From: a virus
Length of the DNA: 39,006 bases
Reading direction: 5' to 3' (one strand)
IMG/VR virus record: IMGVR_UViG_3300037882_001033
Span: 1-39,006 of that record
Below the pieces are notes generated by a model that made no database searches, was not told where the DNA came from, and saw only the letters and a program-made list of their open reading frames with translations. Position numbers and translations under genes: made by a program. This document shows positions 1 to 7,062 of the stretch, piece by piece. Position 1 is the first letter of the stretch. Each line of letters begins with the position of its first letter.

Positions 1-593
1 CATGAGGCCTTACCCATGAACATACCATCTTGCATGTCCGGGTCAGTAGCCCAGGGATCAAAGATCCACGCGAGAGGATTGATGCGAGAGATCGCAATGT
101 CTCCCCAGACCATATCTTCTGCATCATCCAGAGTATGGAGGACTTCCCACACACCCAGCCCACAAATGGTGCCGTCATCAAACACTTTGTCAGTGACGCG
201 TGGGAGACGCCCGAACTCACCTGCGGCCTTGAGACTACCCGTCGCGATCTCACCCAGTCGTCGGTCTTCCAGTCCACGCGGGAGACCCGTGAAGTCCAGG
301 TTCAGACCCCGTTGCATGCCGGTGACCAGTTCGACTTGCGGGAGGATCTGATTGAACTCCAGTGCGGGTCGACTGGTTTTTTCTACAAGCTCGCGATCGT
401 GTCGACGCCATTGCTTCCCGTTACCTTCCGCCATGTCGTAATCCCGCAGCCATTTGGCACGCGCCGTCTCCGTGGCATTGAAGTAGGTCTTGAGATAGCC
501 TTGGAGGAGGTTCAGGCGATCAGAGTCCACCAGGGCATTCCCTGCGCTATAGTGTGCCCCGAGTTCTTTCTTGGGTTTGACTGGTCGTGCCAT
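1..593 (-). CDS. portal protein, P22-type (N-terminal part; gene runs off the left edge)
   Basis: The frame opens at ATG 591-593 on the minus strand and stays open for 197 codons to base 1. The protein has the order of P22-type portals: a basic start, a charged DREL..RPALEFNQILPQVE stretch followed by VTGMQRG, then DDGTICGLGVWEV and a later segment INPLAWIFDPWATDPDMQD. In that family the portal forms the dodecameric ring at the DNA-entry vertex. It starts 6 bases after the TerL stop, the usual terL-portal order. I infer the C-terminal part lies outside the window. Confidence 0.8.
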   Translation of the reverse strand, partial: MARPVKPKKELGAHYSAGNALVDSDRLNLLQGYLKTYFNATETARAKWLRDYDMAEGNGKQWRRHDRELVEKTSRPALEFNQILPQVELVTGMQRGLNLDFTGLPRGLEDRRLGEIATGSLKAAGEFGRLPRVTDKVFDDGTICGLGVWEVLHTLDDAEDMVWGDIAISRINPLAWIFDPWATDPDMQDGMFMGKAS

Positions 594-599
594 AGATGA

Positions 600-2291
600 T
601 TACAGTCCCATGTGACTACGCCGAGAAGTGGAATACTCTAGATCTAAATCAAACTCATCATCTGTTCCCTGAAGATCTTTCGCAGACCATTTGACATCCA
701 TTGGTCTGGATGCGAGAAACCCGCAAAGACCGTCCATGTGGTGATCTGATCCGTCCATCGGTTCTTCACTATGCTGACCGGCTAACTTATTCCTGGCCTT
801 CTTCCACTTATAGCCCTCGATCTCTTGTATAAAATGATGACACTTATCAAGGACAAAGAAATGAGGAGCCCCAGGTTGGCCAGTGACAGGGTGTAGATGA
901 GCAGGATCAAGAGCGAGTAGTTCATTAATGCGGTTGAATCCCACATCCCAGTTCTTCTGATTGGGTACAGGGTAGACCCCATGGTCCATGTACTCGTCAG
1001 CAATCGAGTAGAGTTGGTCTTCACGAGGGGTGCCTTTCTGGCCAATCAGTGTACGGCTGAAGGCTTGACTATCCAGGTAGGTACCACGGATTTGGTATGT
1101 GGTGTGCTCGCGGTGGGCTTTCATTTGTTGGACATGGTAGCTCACGGCCTTCTCACCTTCGTAGTGTTCATCCACGAGGAAGTAGTTGACCTGTCCACAC
1201 CCACAGTCACATTCTTTGATGACCACCCAGCCGACTGCGGTGGGTGCCGCGAGTCCATGGTCTATGTACTCATAGCAATCATCGTTGCTATCGAACAGTG
1301 GAGTGCCGTCATGCTTGGTGGCAAACCTAGGTATGGCTGACTGCTCTCGCTTCCAGGTGGGATACACCAACCCTTCCGCTTCCACCCACTTGCCTTCCAG
1401 GTATCGCTCCCACATGAGCGGGAGGTCCCGGTAGAGCTGCTCCATGTCTTCGATGTACTTGCGGGTAATGAACCCGGCATTCATCCCATCCCAGGCGGTG
1501 GCGTTGTAGGCTTTGTAGCCGGTACGCCCTGGCCCAGAGAGACCATGTTTCCCAGGGAGTCCAGGGAAGTACTGGAAGATCCAGTGCGAGGGACCTTCAG
1601 GATTGCACACCCCAAACCCGTACGTATTATAACACAAGAGATCCCAGGTTGGGTCGTATTCTCCCTTGGGAATACGCTCATCGTAGGCTGGGAGTGGATG
1701 AAGGCATAGGCGGCACTGGGTATCTCCGTGACACGCAAAGTGCTTAGCATTATCTGACTTGGAGCACTGCCCACGGACCCAGTACTGCCTATGACCATTG
1801 TGAAGGATGGGGTTCTTACGTCTGAGACGCCCCACCAGGTATTTCCAGACATCCTCAGGGACTTCCTCGGCTTGGTCAATGGCGAAGAACCCGAGAGGGA
1901 TGTTCTTTAAGTCGTTGAGGTCTTTGAAATCCCCATAGATGAGCTTCCCACCACCGTATTCCTTCTTGAGTTGGAGGAAGCCCTTCTGATCGTTATGCTG
2001 CGCCAGGTACTCCTTGGGGAGCATATCGTAGACGGACTGCATGGTGGAGGCGCGAAGGGCTTTTCCATCCAAGCGACCAAGGTATCCCAGGTTGTTGGGG
2101 ATGAGTAGGAGGAGTATAACCTTTGCCACCAGCGAGGTGGTCTTCCCATTACCAAACCCACCACTGAACATCGTGAAGGGGTCGGTCGAGGTGAGGAAGG
2201 CTTCTTGGATGGGAAGTTTGTCCCACTGCCAAGCAGGACTTTCTCCCGCCTCTGCTAAAGCATTTGCAAGACTTCTGTCTCGTGAGGACAC
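600..2291 (-). CDS. terL: terminase large subunit (ATPase-nuclease DNA packaging motor)
   Basis: 563 residues, a normal TerL length. The Walker A is GGFGNGKT at residues 44-51 and the Walker B is FFAIDQAEE at 135-143. An RNase H-type nuclease follows, with acidic residues at D344 (YIDHG), D407 (YLDSQ) and the DGSDHHMD cluster at 513-520. Two cysteine groups are unusual: C175, C186, C193 and C196 just after the ATPase core, and C361/C363/C365 in the nuclease half, which could bind zinc. The start is GTG at 2289-2291, directly after an in-frame TAA, and overlaps the end of the upstream HNH gene by 37 bases. The N-terminus resembles that of the HNH protein. Confidence 0.93.
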   Translation of the reverse strand: MSSRDRSLANALAEAGESPAWQWDKLPIQEAFLTSTDPFTMFSGGFGNGKTTSLVAKVILLLLIPNNLGYLGRLDGKALRASTMQSVYDMLPKEYLAQHNDQKGFLQLKKEYGGGKLIYGDFKDLNDLKNIPLGFFAIDQAEEVPEDVWKYLVGRLRRKNPILHNGHRQYWVRGQCSKSDNAKHFACHGDTQCRLCLHPLPAYDERIPKGEYDPTWDLLCYNTYGFGVCNPEGPSHWIFQYFPGLPGKHGLSGPGRTGYKAYNATAWDGMNAGFITRKYIEDMEQLYRDLPLMWERYLEGKWVEAEGLVYPTWKREQSAIPRFATKHDGTPLFDSNDDCYEYIDHGLAAPTAVGWVVIKECDCGCGQVNYFLVDEHYEGEKAVSYHVQQMKAHREHTTYQIRGTYLDSQAFSRTLIGQKGTPREDQLYSIADEYMDHGVYPVPNQKNWDVGFNRINELLALDPAHLHPVTGQPGAPHFFVLDKCHHFIQEIEGYKWKKARNKLAGQHSEEPMDGSDHHMDGLCGFLASRPMDVKWSAKDLQGTDDEFDLDLEYSTSRRSHMGL

Positions 2292-2803
2292 TTAAGCTTT
2301 ATACCCTTCGCTATATTACAATTAGCGCATAGTATTTGAAAATCTGAGGAGAGGAACTTACCAGATATAATACCTAAATAGAGTGTGTCACCTGTAGGTT
2401 CTCCTCCACGTCTACGTCTTGCCCCATCACCATTAGGGTGGTCAATACAAAGAGCAGGAAGCCAGGTATAACCACAACACTTACAGATACCACCAAGAAA
2501 CTTTATTGCTTGTTCTCGTAATTGCTTATTACGGTGCTTCTCATACCTTTGTATTCTAGCTCGTTGTGTAGGGCATCCCCTTACTACAATCCTATAACAA
2601 GAATCACAAAGCTTCCTTGCTACAGCTAACCTAGTTGGGTGGTTTTTACACTGAGACTTAATTCGCGGTGGTTCTAAAGGAAACGAGTTAAGCTCACCAC
2701 TCTTACTAAATCTTTGATAGCACCTACCACATAGACTACGAGACTTAATTTCGTTCTTACTACATGAAACACAAATGCTCGCACTTCTATCGCGTGTGGC
2801 CAT
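2255..2803 (-). CDS. HNH homing-type endonuclease
   Basis: 182 residues. CxxC pairs occur at C11/C14, C25/C28 and C66/C69. A C-terminal HNH core has C107, C109 and C110, then IDHPNGDG (D121, H122) and LCANCN (C159, C162). This matches phage HNH endonucleases that cut DNA and spread into neighbouring genes. It is more AT-rich than the flanking virion genes. It starts by TAATG overlap with the upstream gene and overlaps the TerL start by 37 bases. Its first residues (M, then TRDRS) resemble the TerL start (SSRDRS), which suggests the insertion captured the original TerL start region. Confidence 0.85.
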   Translation of the reverse strand: MATRDRSASICVSCSKNEIKSRSLCGRCYQRFSKSGELNSFPLEPPRIKSQCKNHPTRLAVARKLCDSCYRIVVRGCPTQRARIQRYEKHRNKQLREQAIKFLGGICKCCGYTWLPALCIDHPNGDGARRRRGGEPTGDTLYLGIISGKFLSSDFQILCANCNIAKGIKLKCPHETEVLQML

Positions 2804-3588
2804 TACTCGCCAGCTGGACGTGTACGATCAAGATACTCTTGCCACTCTTTATGTGCCTGCTGCCTTCGCAGCATGTCTAATTCGTTATTCATAGCATTGG
2901 TAGGTGGGCCTTGAGGACCAAATCCAAACCTGCTCATCATAGCCTCGCTTGGCACTCCCCCTCCGCCACTGGTCATTTGGCTCTGTCGTATCAGGTCTCC
3001 TTGGAGTGCGAGACGACCACGGAGGGTGCGATCCATTGCCGCTTTCTGCATGTCACTCATCATGGAGTATTGGTTCTGGGCTTCCAGGTAGGGCAACGCG
3101 TTGGGTCCATGAATCCCTTGCGCCATGGCGTCAGCCATCTGGTTGTTGCCTTGGATGTTCTTGAGGTACACATTGCGGTCTACTGACTCAAAGCCACCCG
3201 GCACTTCTACCTTATGGTAGTTAGGGGTTGGGACACCCATCGCCTGACGAATATCTCGTAGGCTGGCCGCAAACCCACCTGAGTCTCGTCCCAGGTCTGG
3301 CACACGCCCAAACCTACCTGCTCGACCGAGCGTGCCTGCCATCCCGGTGGGGTCGAAGGTCTTGGGTTCATTCGCATTGGCCCAAGCACCTTGAGCTATG
3401 GGGCCGACTGCCTCACCGACTGTCAGGCCTGGTTCATGGAAGCCCCAGGGTCGTCGTTGCCCATGGATGGCGTTGGTCACTGTGGCGAGCGCTTCTTGCT
3501 GAGGATCTCGTAGGACTCCATACCCAGGTCGTTGCTGGGGTAGGATGAACTGGTACATCTCTTGGGGGGTGCGAGGGGCTTGTTGCAT
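2803..3588 (-). CDS. virion-region protein of unknown function
   Basis: 261 residues, not recognised. It is rich in Gly, Pro, Gln and Met, with no membrane segment or signal peptide. A GGGG run near residue 210 precedes a charged helical C-terminus (LDMLRRQQAHKEW). The minus-strand start ATG at 3586-3588 has an ACGGAGTAA ribosome site about 6 bases upstream. The stop overlaps the HNH start as TAATG; before the HNH insertion this gene probably abutted terL. Position suggests a morphogenesis or minor virion protein, but nothing in the sequence proves it. Confidence 0.7.
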   Translation of the reverse strand: MQQAPRTPQEMYQFILPQQRPGYGVLRDPQQEALATVTNAIHGQRRPWGFHEPGLTVGEAVGPIAQGAWANANEPKTFDPTGMAGTLGRAGRFGRVPDLGRDSGGFAASLRDIRQAMGVPTPNYHKVEVPGGFESVDRNVYLKNIQGNNQMADAMAQGIHGPNALPYLEAQNQYSMMSDMQKAAMDRTLRGRLALQGDLIRQSQMTSGGGGVPSEAMMSRFGFGPQGPPTNAMNNELDMLRRQQAHKEWQEYLDRTRPAGE

Positions 3589-3591
3589 GGA

Positions 3592-3792
3592 TTACTCCGT
3601 AGCTGTCGGTTTGTCGGGGTAGGTCACTTGCAGTACTGACCAAATGGGTGGCTCATACCAGGGATGGAAGGGGATCAACTGAGGTGGGATCGAGTAGGGT
3701 TGGCCGCAATGTTGGCAGCGACCACAACCAGGGCAGATGTTCGGTTGGGGGTAGACGTAGTATGAGCCACCGGTGGTGTTGTTGGGGTACAT
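3592..3792 (-). CDS. small protein with a Cys cluster
   Basis: 66 residues, with CPGCGRCQHC at residues 19-28 (four cysteines at CxxCxxCxxC spacing) in a Tyr/Pro-rich chain. The cluster could bind one zinc or iron, but it lacks the second half of a normal zinc ribbon. The stop lies 3 bases before the next gene. No clear Shine-Dalgarno precedes the ATG. It is the first gene behind the leftward promoter at 3859-3888. Function unknown. Confidence 0.6.
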   Translation of the reverse strand: MYPNNTTGGSYYVYPQPNICPGCGRCQHCGQPYSIPPQLIPFHPWYEPPIWSVLQVTYPDKPTATE

Positions 3793-3831
3793 ATTCTAGG
3801 TGATGGGTTTTGGGCAGACTTCGGCAGAAGG

Positions 3832-3863
3832 ATATATATATAACCGAAGAGTTATATATATAT
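3832..3863. repeat. 13-bp perfect AT-rich inverted repeat over the -10 region
   Basis: The arms 3832-3844 and 3851-3863 are exact reverse complements (alternating AT ending in AAC, and GTT followed by alternating TA) around the loop CGAAGA. The right arm covers most of the -10 hexamer of the leftward promoter. It could be an operator or an easily melted cruciform. A GC-free stem argues against an intrinsic terminator. Confidence 0.65.
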
Positions 3864-3888
3864 ACCCCTTTTTGGTTCTGTTTGTCAA
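3859..3888 (-). promoter_or_regulatory. leftward sigma70-type promoter for late genes
   Basis: On the minus strand TTGACA (3883-3888) is followed by an 18-base spacer and TATATA (3859-3864). Upstream of the -35 is an A/T-rich tract resembling an UP element (3893-3911, AAATAAATATTT on the minus strand). The same tract plus CCCCGTTGACA recurs at 15.5 kb. The first gene downstream is the Cys-cluster protein, then the unknown gene, HNH, terL and portal. Confidence 0.6.
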
Positions 3889-4232
3889 CGGGGTAAAAAT
3901 ATTTATTTTCGTCTTCTGAATAATATCAGCGGCTTACTTACATTAAAAATATGTCTCCTTTATCCCACACCTCATCCTACTTTAGAGCCTTATTCTATCT
4001 AACCTGTTGATTATTAAGACTCTTTTATATTTTTAGAAAATAATTCTGTTGAGTTGGCACTGTATGCCTGGGGACATGATTACACCCTGCCACCGGCCCC
4101 TAGAGAAACAAGGGTGCACCCCCTACCTAGGGGTAGACACCTAGATAATAGTACTTTAGGTAGTGCTAGCTAGGTATAAATAAACCCTTAGGTATAGCCC
4201 CCCGGCGCTTGAGGGTACATAGAGTATGCGAC

Positions 4233-4868
4233 CTAGGTAGTTGTACCATCAGGTGCTTTACCTAGTGGTTCGTCGCTAGCTATCGCTAGCTCCTCATTTC
4301 CACCTAAGGGTTTACCCGCTAATACGTTATCAGTAAGCATAGGTCTGACCGGTTCAAGTATCCTTCTCGCGGTGTCAGACCCTAGACTACCGAATAGCTG
4401 GATGACTAGGTTTCCCCCTAGGGGTTGTACCTGAGAGGGAAATGCCTTATCGTACGCTATTCCAGCACTTAATACTAAGCGGTATAAGCTGTTGAAATCC
4501 TTTTTCCCGTAGGTCTGAGCGGCCTTCTGAGCACGATGCACTAACACTAAAGCTGTGTTTGCCCACTTATCGCGACCATTTTCTTGTTTCTTTCTGTGTG
4601 GTTGCGTGAATAATGGCCCCATAATGGTATCACTGTACGCCATACTCCCTAAGCCAGGATTACTAGGGGTTTTTACCGTAGGGTTTGTGGCTAGTGTATG
4701 GCCTGCTTCGGGGGGTTCTATCAGCTCATTTTCATCTAGTAATTGGTCTCTAAGGGTTTGTACCTGGATTGCAGGTTGCTTCGGCTTCCGTACCCGTAAG
4801 GGTTTACCCTCAGTCCTAGGGGTAGGATCATCTACGGGGATTCCACTAGGTAACTTTTTGCGTGGCAT
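4233..4868 (-). CDS. possible terminase small subunit
   Basis: 211 residues. The N-terminal 60 are basic and disordered-looking (MPRKKLPSG). A central helical part has YRLVLSAGIAYDKAFPSQ, followed by NLVIQLFGSLGSDTARRILEP. The AGIxxDK phrase and the position at the head of the terL-portal gene string resemble small terminase subunits, which bind pac or cos DNA. This is inference from layout and a weak motif. ATG 4866-4868 has AGGAGCG upstream. Its DNA is CTAG-rich, unlike terL. Confidence 0.6.
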   Translation of the reverse strand: MPRKKLPSGIPVDDPTPRTEGKPLRVRKPKQPAIQVQTLRDQLLDENELIEPPEAGHTLATNPTVKTPSNPGLGSMAYSDTIMGPLFTQPHRKKQENGRDKWANTALVLVHRAQKAAQTYGKKDFNSLYRLVLSAGIAYDKAFPSQVQPLGGNLVIQLFGSLGSDTARRILEPVRPMLTDNVLAGKPLGGNEELAIASDEPLGKAPDGTTT

Positions 4869-5123
4869 CAGGTCTACTCGCTCCTATCTAAGGGTTTTCC
4901 ACTAGGGTCACCGGTCGCTAAGCTATGCAAGTTTCATGCTTGTGTGGTTTACGCCACAGTGTGCCGAAAATACCCCTCAAATGTATCATTTTGGAGACAG
5001 GCACGATTCTTGCCGTGGTAGGTGTTTCGGCGCAAGTTGTTGAATTCATTGAATTCACGATTTTGGCACCTGGATTGCAGCAACGCTGGCATCGGCGAGC
5101 AAACCAAGCGCAAGGGGGGTATC
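4869..5123. promoter_or_regulatory. divergent intergenic region between late (left) and early (right) genes
   Basis: 255 bases with no gene, between a leftward gene and the first rightward gene. By layout it should hold the main early rightward promoter, but no good hexamer pair could be placed. It contains small hairpins (TGTGG/CCACA near 4945-4957) and the tandem TGAATTCA site. Confidence 0.5.
5040..5057. repeat. tandem 9-bp repeat TTGAATTCA, operator-like
   Basis: TTGAATTCA occurs twice head to tail (5040-5048 and 5049-5057). Each copy contains the 8-bp palindrome TGAATTCA. Two adjacent palindromes in a divergent control region suggest a regulator binding site. The regulator is unknown. 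Confidence 0.5.
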
Positions 5124-5279
5124 ATGGCACAGGGTACAGTCCAGGTAGATGACACGGTAGCAGAGCCACTGAGAGTATTCGTCGCTATGCTCTCACACCT
5201 ACCCGTAGAGGTACAGAGGGACGTACTGAATCAGGCTACTAGACAGGTGAGTAGAGCAGTAGAACAGAGTATAGCATAG
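5124..5279 (+). CDS. small early protein of unknown function
   Basis: 51 residues, starting MAQGTVQVDD. The start ATG 5124 is chosen because AAGGGGGG lies 4 bases upstream; a longer in-frame reading from 5022 lacks such a site. The C-terminal half is an amphipathic helix (LPVEVQRDVLNQATRQVSRA) with no cysteine or membrane segment. It is the first gene of the rightward unit. Not recognised. Confidence 0.65.
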   Translation: MAQGTVQVDDTVAEPLRVFVAMLSHLPVEVQRDVLNQATRQVSRAVEQSIA

Positions 5280-5309
5280 GGCTGTACTCATAACACTAGG
5301 GGGGTTATC

Positions 5310-5633
5310 ATGTCAGTGACAAAAGACAAGTGGGCCAGTATGTCGGCGGACGAGAGGAAAGCAGAGAGTAAACAGAGTCTTGAGCGGGCTATGGCCCTAG
5401 TGAAAACAGGAGCATTCCCAACGGGTATCAAGGTGCCTATCCTGGGAAAGGAGTACATTGCTAGACCGGTGAGAGTCACTGACAGTGGGGGGATTACCTA
5501 CAGTATTCCCACTGGGCCTACGGTAGCGGGCAAGCGCAATGCCAGGTTCAACAAGTTCAGCTTCACGATCATGGGAGAAGGCGGAGTGAGTGCTGCTACG
5601 TTTGACGCCAGCGAAGAGAGCTTCGAGGTCTAG
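5310..5633 (+). CDS. small early protein of unknown function
   Basis: 107 residues. The N-terminal 35 are charged and helical (DKWASMSADERKAESKQSLE); the rest is basic and beta-rich (IKVPILGKEYIARPVRV) with an acidic end (EESFEV). The start has a GGGGGG ribosome site like that of the preceding gene. A strong hairpin follows the stop. Not recognised; small basic early proteins of phages often bind host factors, but nothing here shows that. Confidence 0.7.
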   Translation: MSVTKDKWASMSADERKAESKQSLERAMALVKTGAFPTGIKVPILGKEYIARPVRVTDSGGITYSIPTGPTVAGKRNARFNKFSFTIMGEGGVSAATFDASEESFEV

Positions 5634-5648
5634 CTAGTCGCTAGGTTA

Positions 5649-5670
5649 GGGGTAGAGAAGTCTCTACCCC
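5649..5670 (+). terminator. hairpin after the early gene, possible attenuator
   Basis: GGGGTAGAG (5649-5657) pairs exactly with CTCTACCCC (5662-5670) around AAGT. No T tract follows (GTACTTAG), so it is a weak intrinsic terminator or an mRNA-stabilising hairpin. Confidence 0.4.
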
Positions 5671-5698
5671 GTACTTAGACACTAGATGAAGGTCGCAA

Positions 5699-5739
5699 AA
5701 CTCGCAGGTTTGCCCCTGGACGGGTGCAAAATGCGAGTT
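5699..5739 (+). ncRNA. 41-base structured leader hairpin
   Basis: AACTCGCA (5699-5706) pairs with TGCGAGTT (5732-5739). Inside, TTTGC (5709-5713) pairs with GCAAA (5726-5730) and CCC (5714-5716) with GGG (5722-5724), leaving a TGGAC loop. It lies in the 192-base gap before the GTG gene at 5826. CCAGGGCAAG then repeats just downstream (near 5751 and 5777). A cis-acting RNA is likely; its role is unknown. Confidence 0.45.
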
Positions 5740-5825
5740 GAGGGGGTAGGCCAGGGCAAGCGGCAAAAGTTCAACCCAGGGCAAGCCAAGCGGTTTCGGG
5801 GGGTAATTCAACCGAGGGGGGCAAC

Positions 5826-6101
5826 GTGGAAAACGGGGAATTGCACGAAACGGGCGACCGTTGGCAGCTAGACATGCTAATCCCTAACAGGGATAGACGG
5901 CTAGTAGGCCCACAAATACCACGTACTGACCTACTACAGACTAACACTAAGGTACAGATTACGACAACCAAGGTGGATAGTAGCCTAGCTCTTGATACCT
6001 CAGTCTGTAGTGTGAGAGAGACAGGGAATGAGGTACAAGGTAGACTGCGTAGGTTCTATCTAGGGGAAAAGCCTAGAGCTGATGATAGGTTTGACTTCTA
6101 A
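5826..6101 (+). CDS. small early protein of unknown function (GTG start)
   Basis: 91 residues, starting at GTG 5826 with GAGGGGGG five bases upstream, the same G-rich ribosome site as the two genes before it. The chain is hydrophilic, with a Thr/Gln/Val-rich middle (TNTKVQITTTKVD) and a basic-aromatic end (RRFYLGEKPRADDRFDF). No known motif seen. Confidence 0.6.
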   Translation: MENGELHETGDRWQLDMLIPNRDRRLVGPQIPRTDLLQTNTKVQITTTKVDSSLALDTSVCSVRETGNEVQGRLRRFYLGEKPRADDRFDF

Positions 6102-6121
6102 CTAGAGAGGGGGTGAGGTTA

Positions 6122-6259
6122 ATGGATACTGCTAAGTTAGATGAAGCGTACAGACTGTATAAAGAGGGTTTGATTACTGCCCTAGAATTGATATCTGAAG
6201 TGATCTTGTTTGACACTGAATTAGCTTTAGTAAATGACAAGCTAAAGCGAGGTTACTAG
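6122..6259 (+). CDS. 45-residue early protein
   Basis: ATG 6122 is preceded by GAGGGGGTGAGG. The peptide starts MDTAKLDEAYRLYKEGLI and is a continuous acidic amphipathic helix rich in Leu and Glu. No motif is recognised. It ends just before the structured RNA at 6260-6355. Confidence 0.6.
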   Translation: MDTAKLDEAYRLYKEGLITALELISEVILFDTELALVNDKLKRGY

Positions 6260-6355
6260 ATAGATAACTCTAGTAGAGGGAACAGGGTTGAACAGGTAGG
6301 CTCATAGAATCCAGACCATATCTGGGTACTTGTTCTCTCTACTATAGTGATCTAT
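6260..6355 (+). ncRNA. structured, possibly bistable RNA upstream of the paralogue array
   Basis: The outer stem pairs ATAGAT (6260-6265) with ATCTAT (6350-6355). The main 14-bp stem pairs 6271-6284 (TAGTAGAGGGAACA) with 6331-6344 (TGTTCTCTCTACTA), with one G-U pair. An inner hairpin CCAGA/TCTGG is at 6311-6325. A competing stem pairs GAACAGGTA (6290-6298) with TACTTGTTC (6327-6335), using bases already in the main stem. Two exclusive folds suggest a regulatory leader. It lies 16 bases before the first array gene. Confidence 0.5.
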
Positions 6356-6371
6356 TGATAAGGGGCTACCG

Positions 6372-6605
6372 ATGACACTCAAAGACATTATAGCACAAGA
6401 ACTCGGTGAAGACATAGCAGAAGTGTTTATGCTCAATCAGTTGTACCTGTCACCAGAGCGGCGGATTGCGGATAAACAGCGATCCTGTTTTGATATAAGG
6501 TATTTATTTGTGTGTACACTCCCACATCAGCATAGTGGACTTCATGCCGCCCATGGCCTCTCAGGGAACATCGTCTTTGAATGGCCACAGGAGTCACAGT
6601 CATGA
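6372..6605 (+). CDS. array paralogue 1: MTL...C/C/H/H mini-protein (diverged)
   Basis: 77 residues, first and most diverged of eight adjacent paralogues. It begins MTLKDIIAQEL and keeps the C-terminal signature: C39, C48-T, H54, H58 (CTLPHQHSGLH). The family pattern is C-x(8-12)-C-T-x4-H-x3-H, which could bind one zinc. The start has AAGGGG 8 bases upstream. The stop overlaps the next gene as ATGA. Function unknown. Confidence 0.75.
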   Translation: MTLKDIIAQELGEDIAEVFMLNQLYLSPERRIADKQRSCFDIRYLFVCTLPHQHSGLHAAHGLSGNIVFEWPQESQS

Positions 6606-6826
6606 CATTAGAGGAGTATCTGGTACAGGTGTTACAAGGGGAGCTGATACCCCTTCCCCCATTAGTCTATAAGAGTACTCCACTAGAGGCTTTTGAGTAC
6701 ATGACTCAGTTTAACCCTCGATGTAATCATATTGGTATAGCGGGGCATCCCTGTACTCGACCTGTAGGACATTATGGTCCTCATATCTCACGAACAAAGA
6801 CGGATCTTGTTCTTGCAAAATGGTAG
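6602..6826 (+). CDS. array paralogue 2
   Basis: 74 residues. The start ATG 6602 overlaps the preceding stop (ATGA) and has CAGGAG upstream. It begins MTLEEYLVQVLQGELIPLPP, the shared N-terminal module of a short helix plus GEL and a Pro pair. The metal-type residues are C41, C51, H57 and H61. It lacks the YC..W ending of paralogues 4-7. Confidence 0.8.
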   Translation: MTLEEYLVQVLQGELIPLPPLVYKSTPLEAFEYMTQFNPRCNHIGIAGHPCTRPVGHYGPHISRTKTDLVLAKW

Positions 6827-6834
6827 AGTGACCT

Positions 6835-7062
6835 ATGACACTAGAAGAATATGTGATAAAGGTGTTGACGGGAGAGCTAGTGCTTCCACCGGTCGTCCAT
6901 GATAACAACATAACAGCTATACCATACCTGAGTACAGGTAATCGTCATTGTCCGAGTGTTAGTCCAAATGGGTATCGGTGTACACGATACACTACGCACC
7001 TAGGAGAACACATCTCTAGAACAGCGTCTTGGGAATTCCTCGATCAATGGTCACAAACATGA
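6835..7062 (+). CDS. array paralogue 3
   Basis: 75 residues, beginning MTLEEYVIKVLTGELVLPP. The signature residues are C39, C49, H55 and H59 (RCTRYTTHLGEH). Like paralogue 2 it ends in a W-containing tail without the extra Cys. The ribosome site is poor (TAGAGTGACCT), so translation may depend on coupling. The stop overlaps paralogue 4 as ATGA. Confidence 0.8.
   Translation: MTLEEYVIKVLTGELVLPPVVHDNNITAIPYLSTGNRHCPSVSPNGYRCTRYTTHLGEHISRTASWEFLDQWSQT

Larger units (their letters stand above)
3793..4232. other. 440-base intergenic control region, no gene seen
   Basis: This AT-rich stretch separates two leftward genes. It holds a strong leftward promoter and a 13-bp AT dyad near its left end. 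The middle (3900-4080) is AT-rich with poly-T and poly-A tracts and no convincing gene. The right part (4080-4232) becomes dense in CTAG. A weak rightward pair TTGGCA with TGATTA at about 4053-4082 is visible but unsupported by any rightward gene. Confidence 0.6.

Noticed and set aside
16-599. plus-strand frames of 111 and 189 residues
   Set aside because: They are antisense to a clear P22-type portal reading frame.
4053-4082. rightward promoter TTGGCA-17-TGATTA
   Set aside because: Poor -10, and no rightward gene follows before the leftward gene at 4233-4868.
5686-5871. 61-residue plus-strand reading frame
   Set aside because: No ribosome site, covers the 41-base hairpin, odd composition; the GTG gene at 5826 has a strong site in another frame.
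6270-6345. tRNA-like arrangement (stem ends plus a GGCTCATA stretch)
   Set aside because: No 5-bp anticodon stem with a 7-base loop, no T-arm and no CCA-side acceptor fit in either strand; the long stems fit a regulatory hairpin better.
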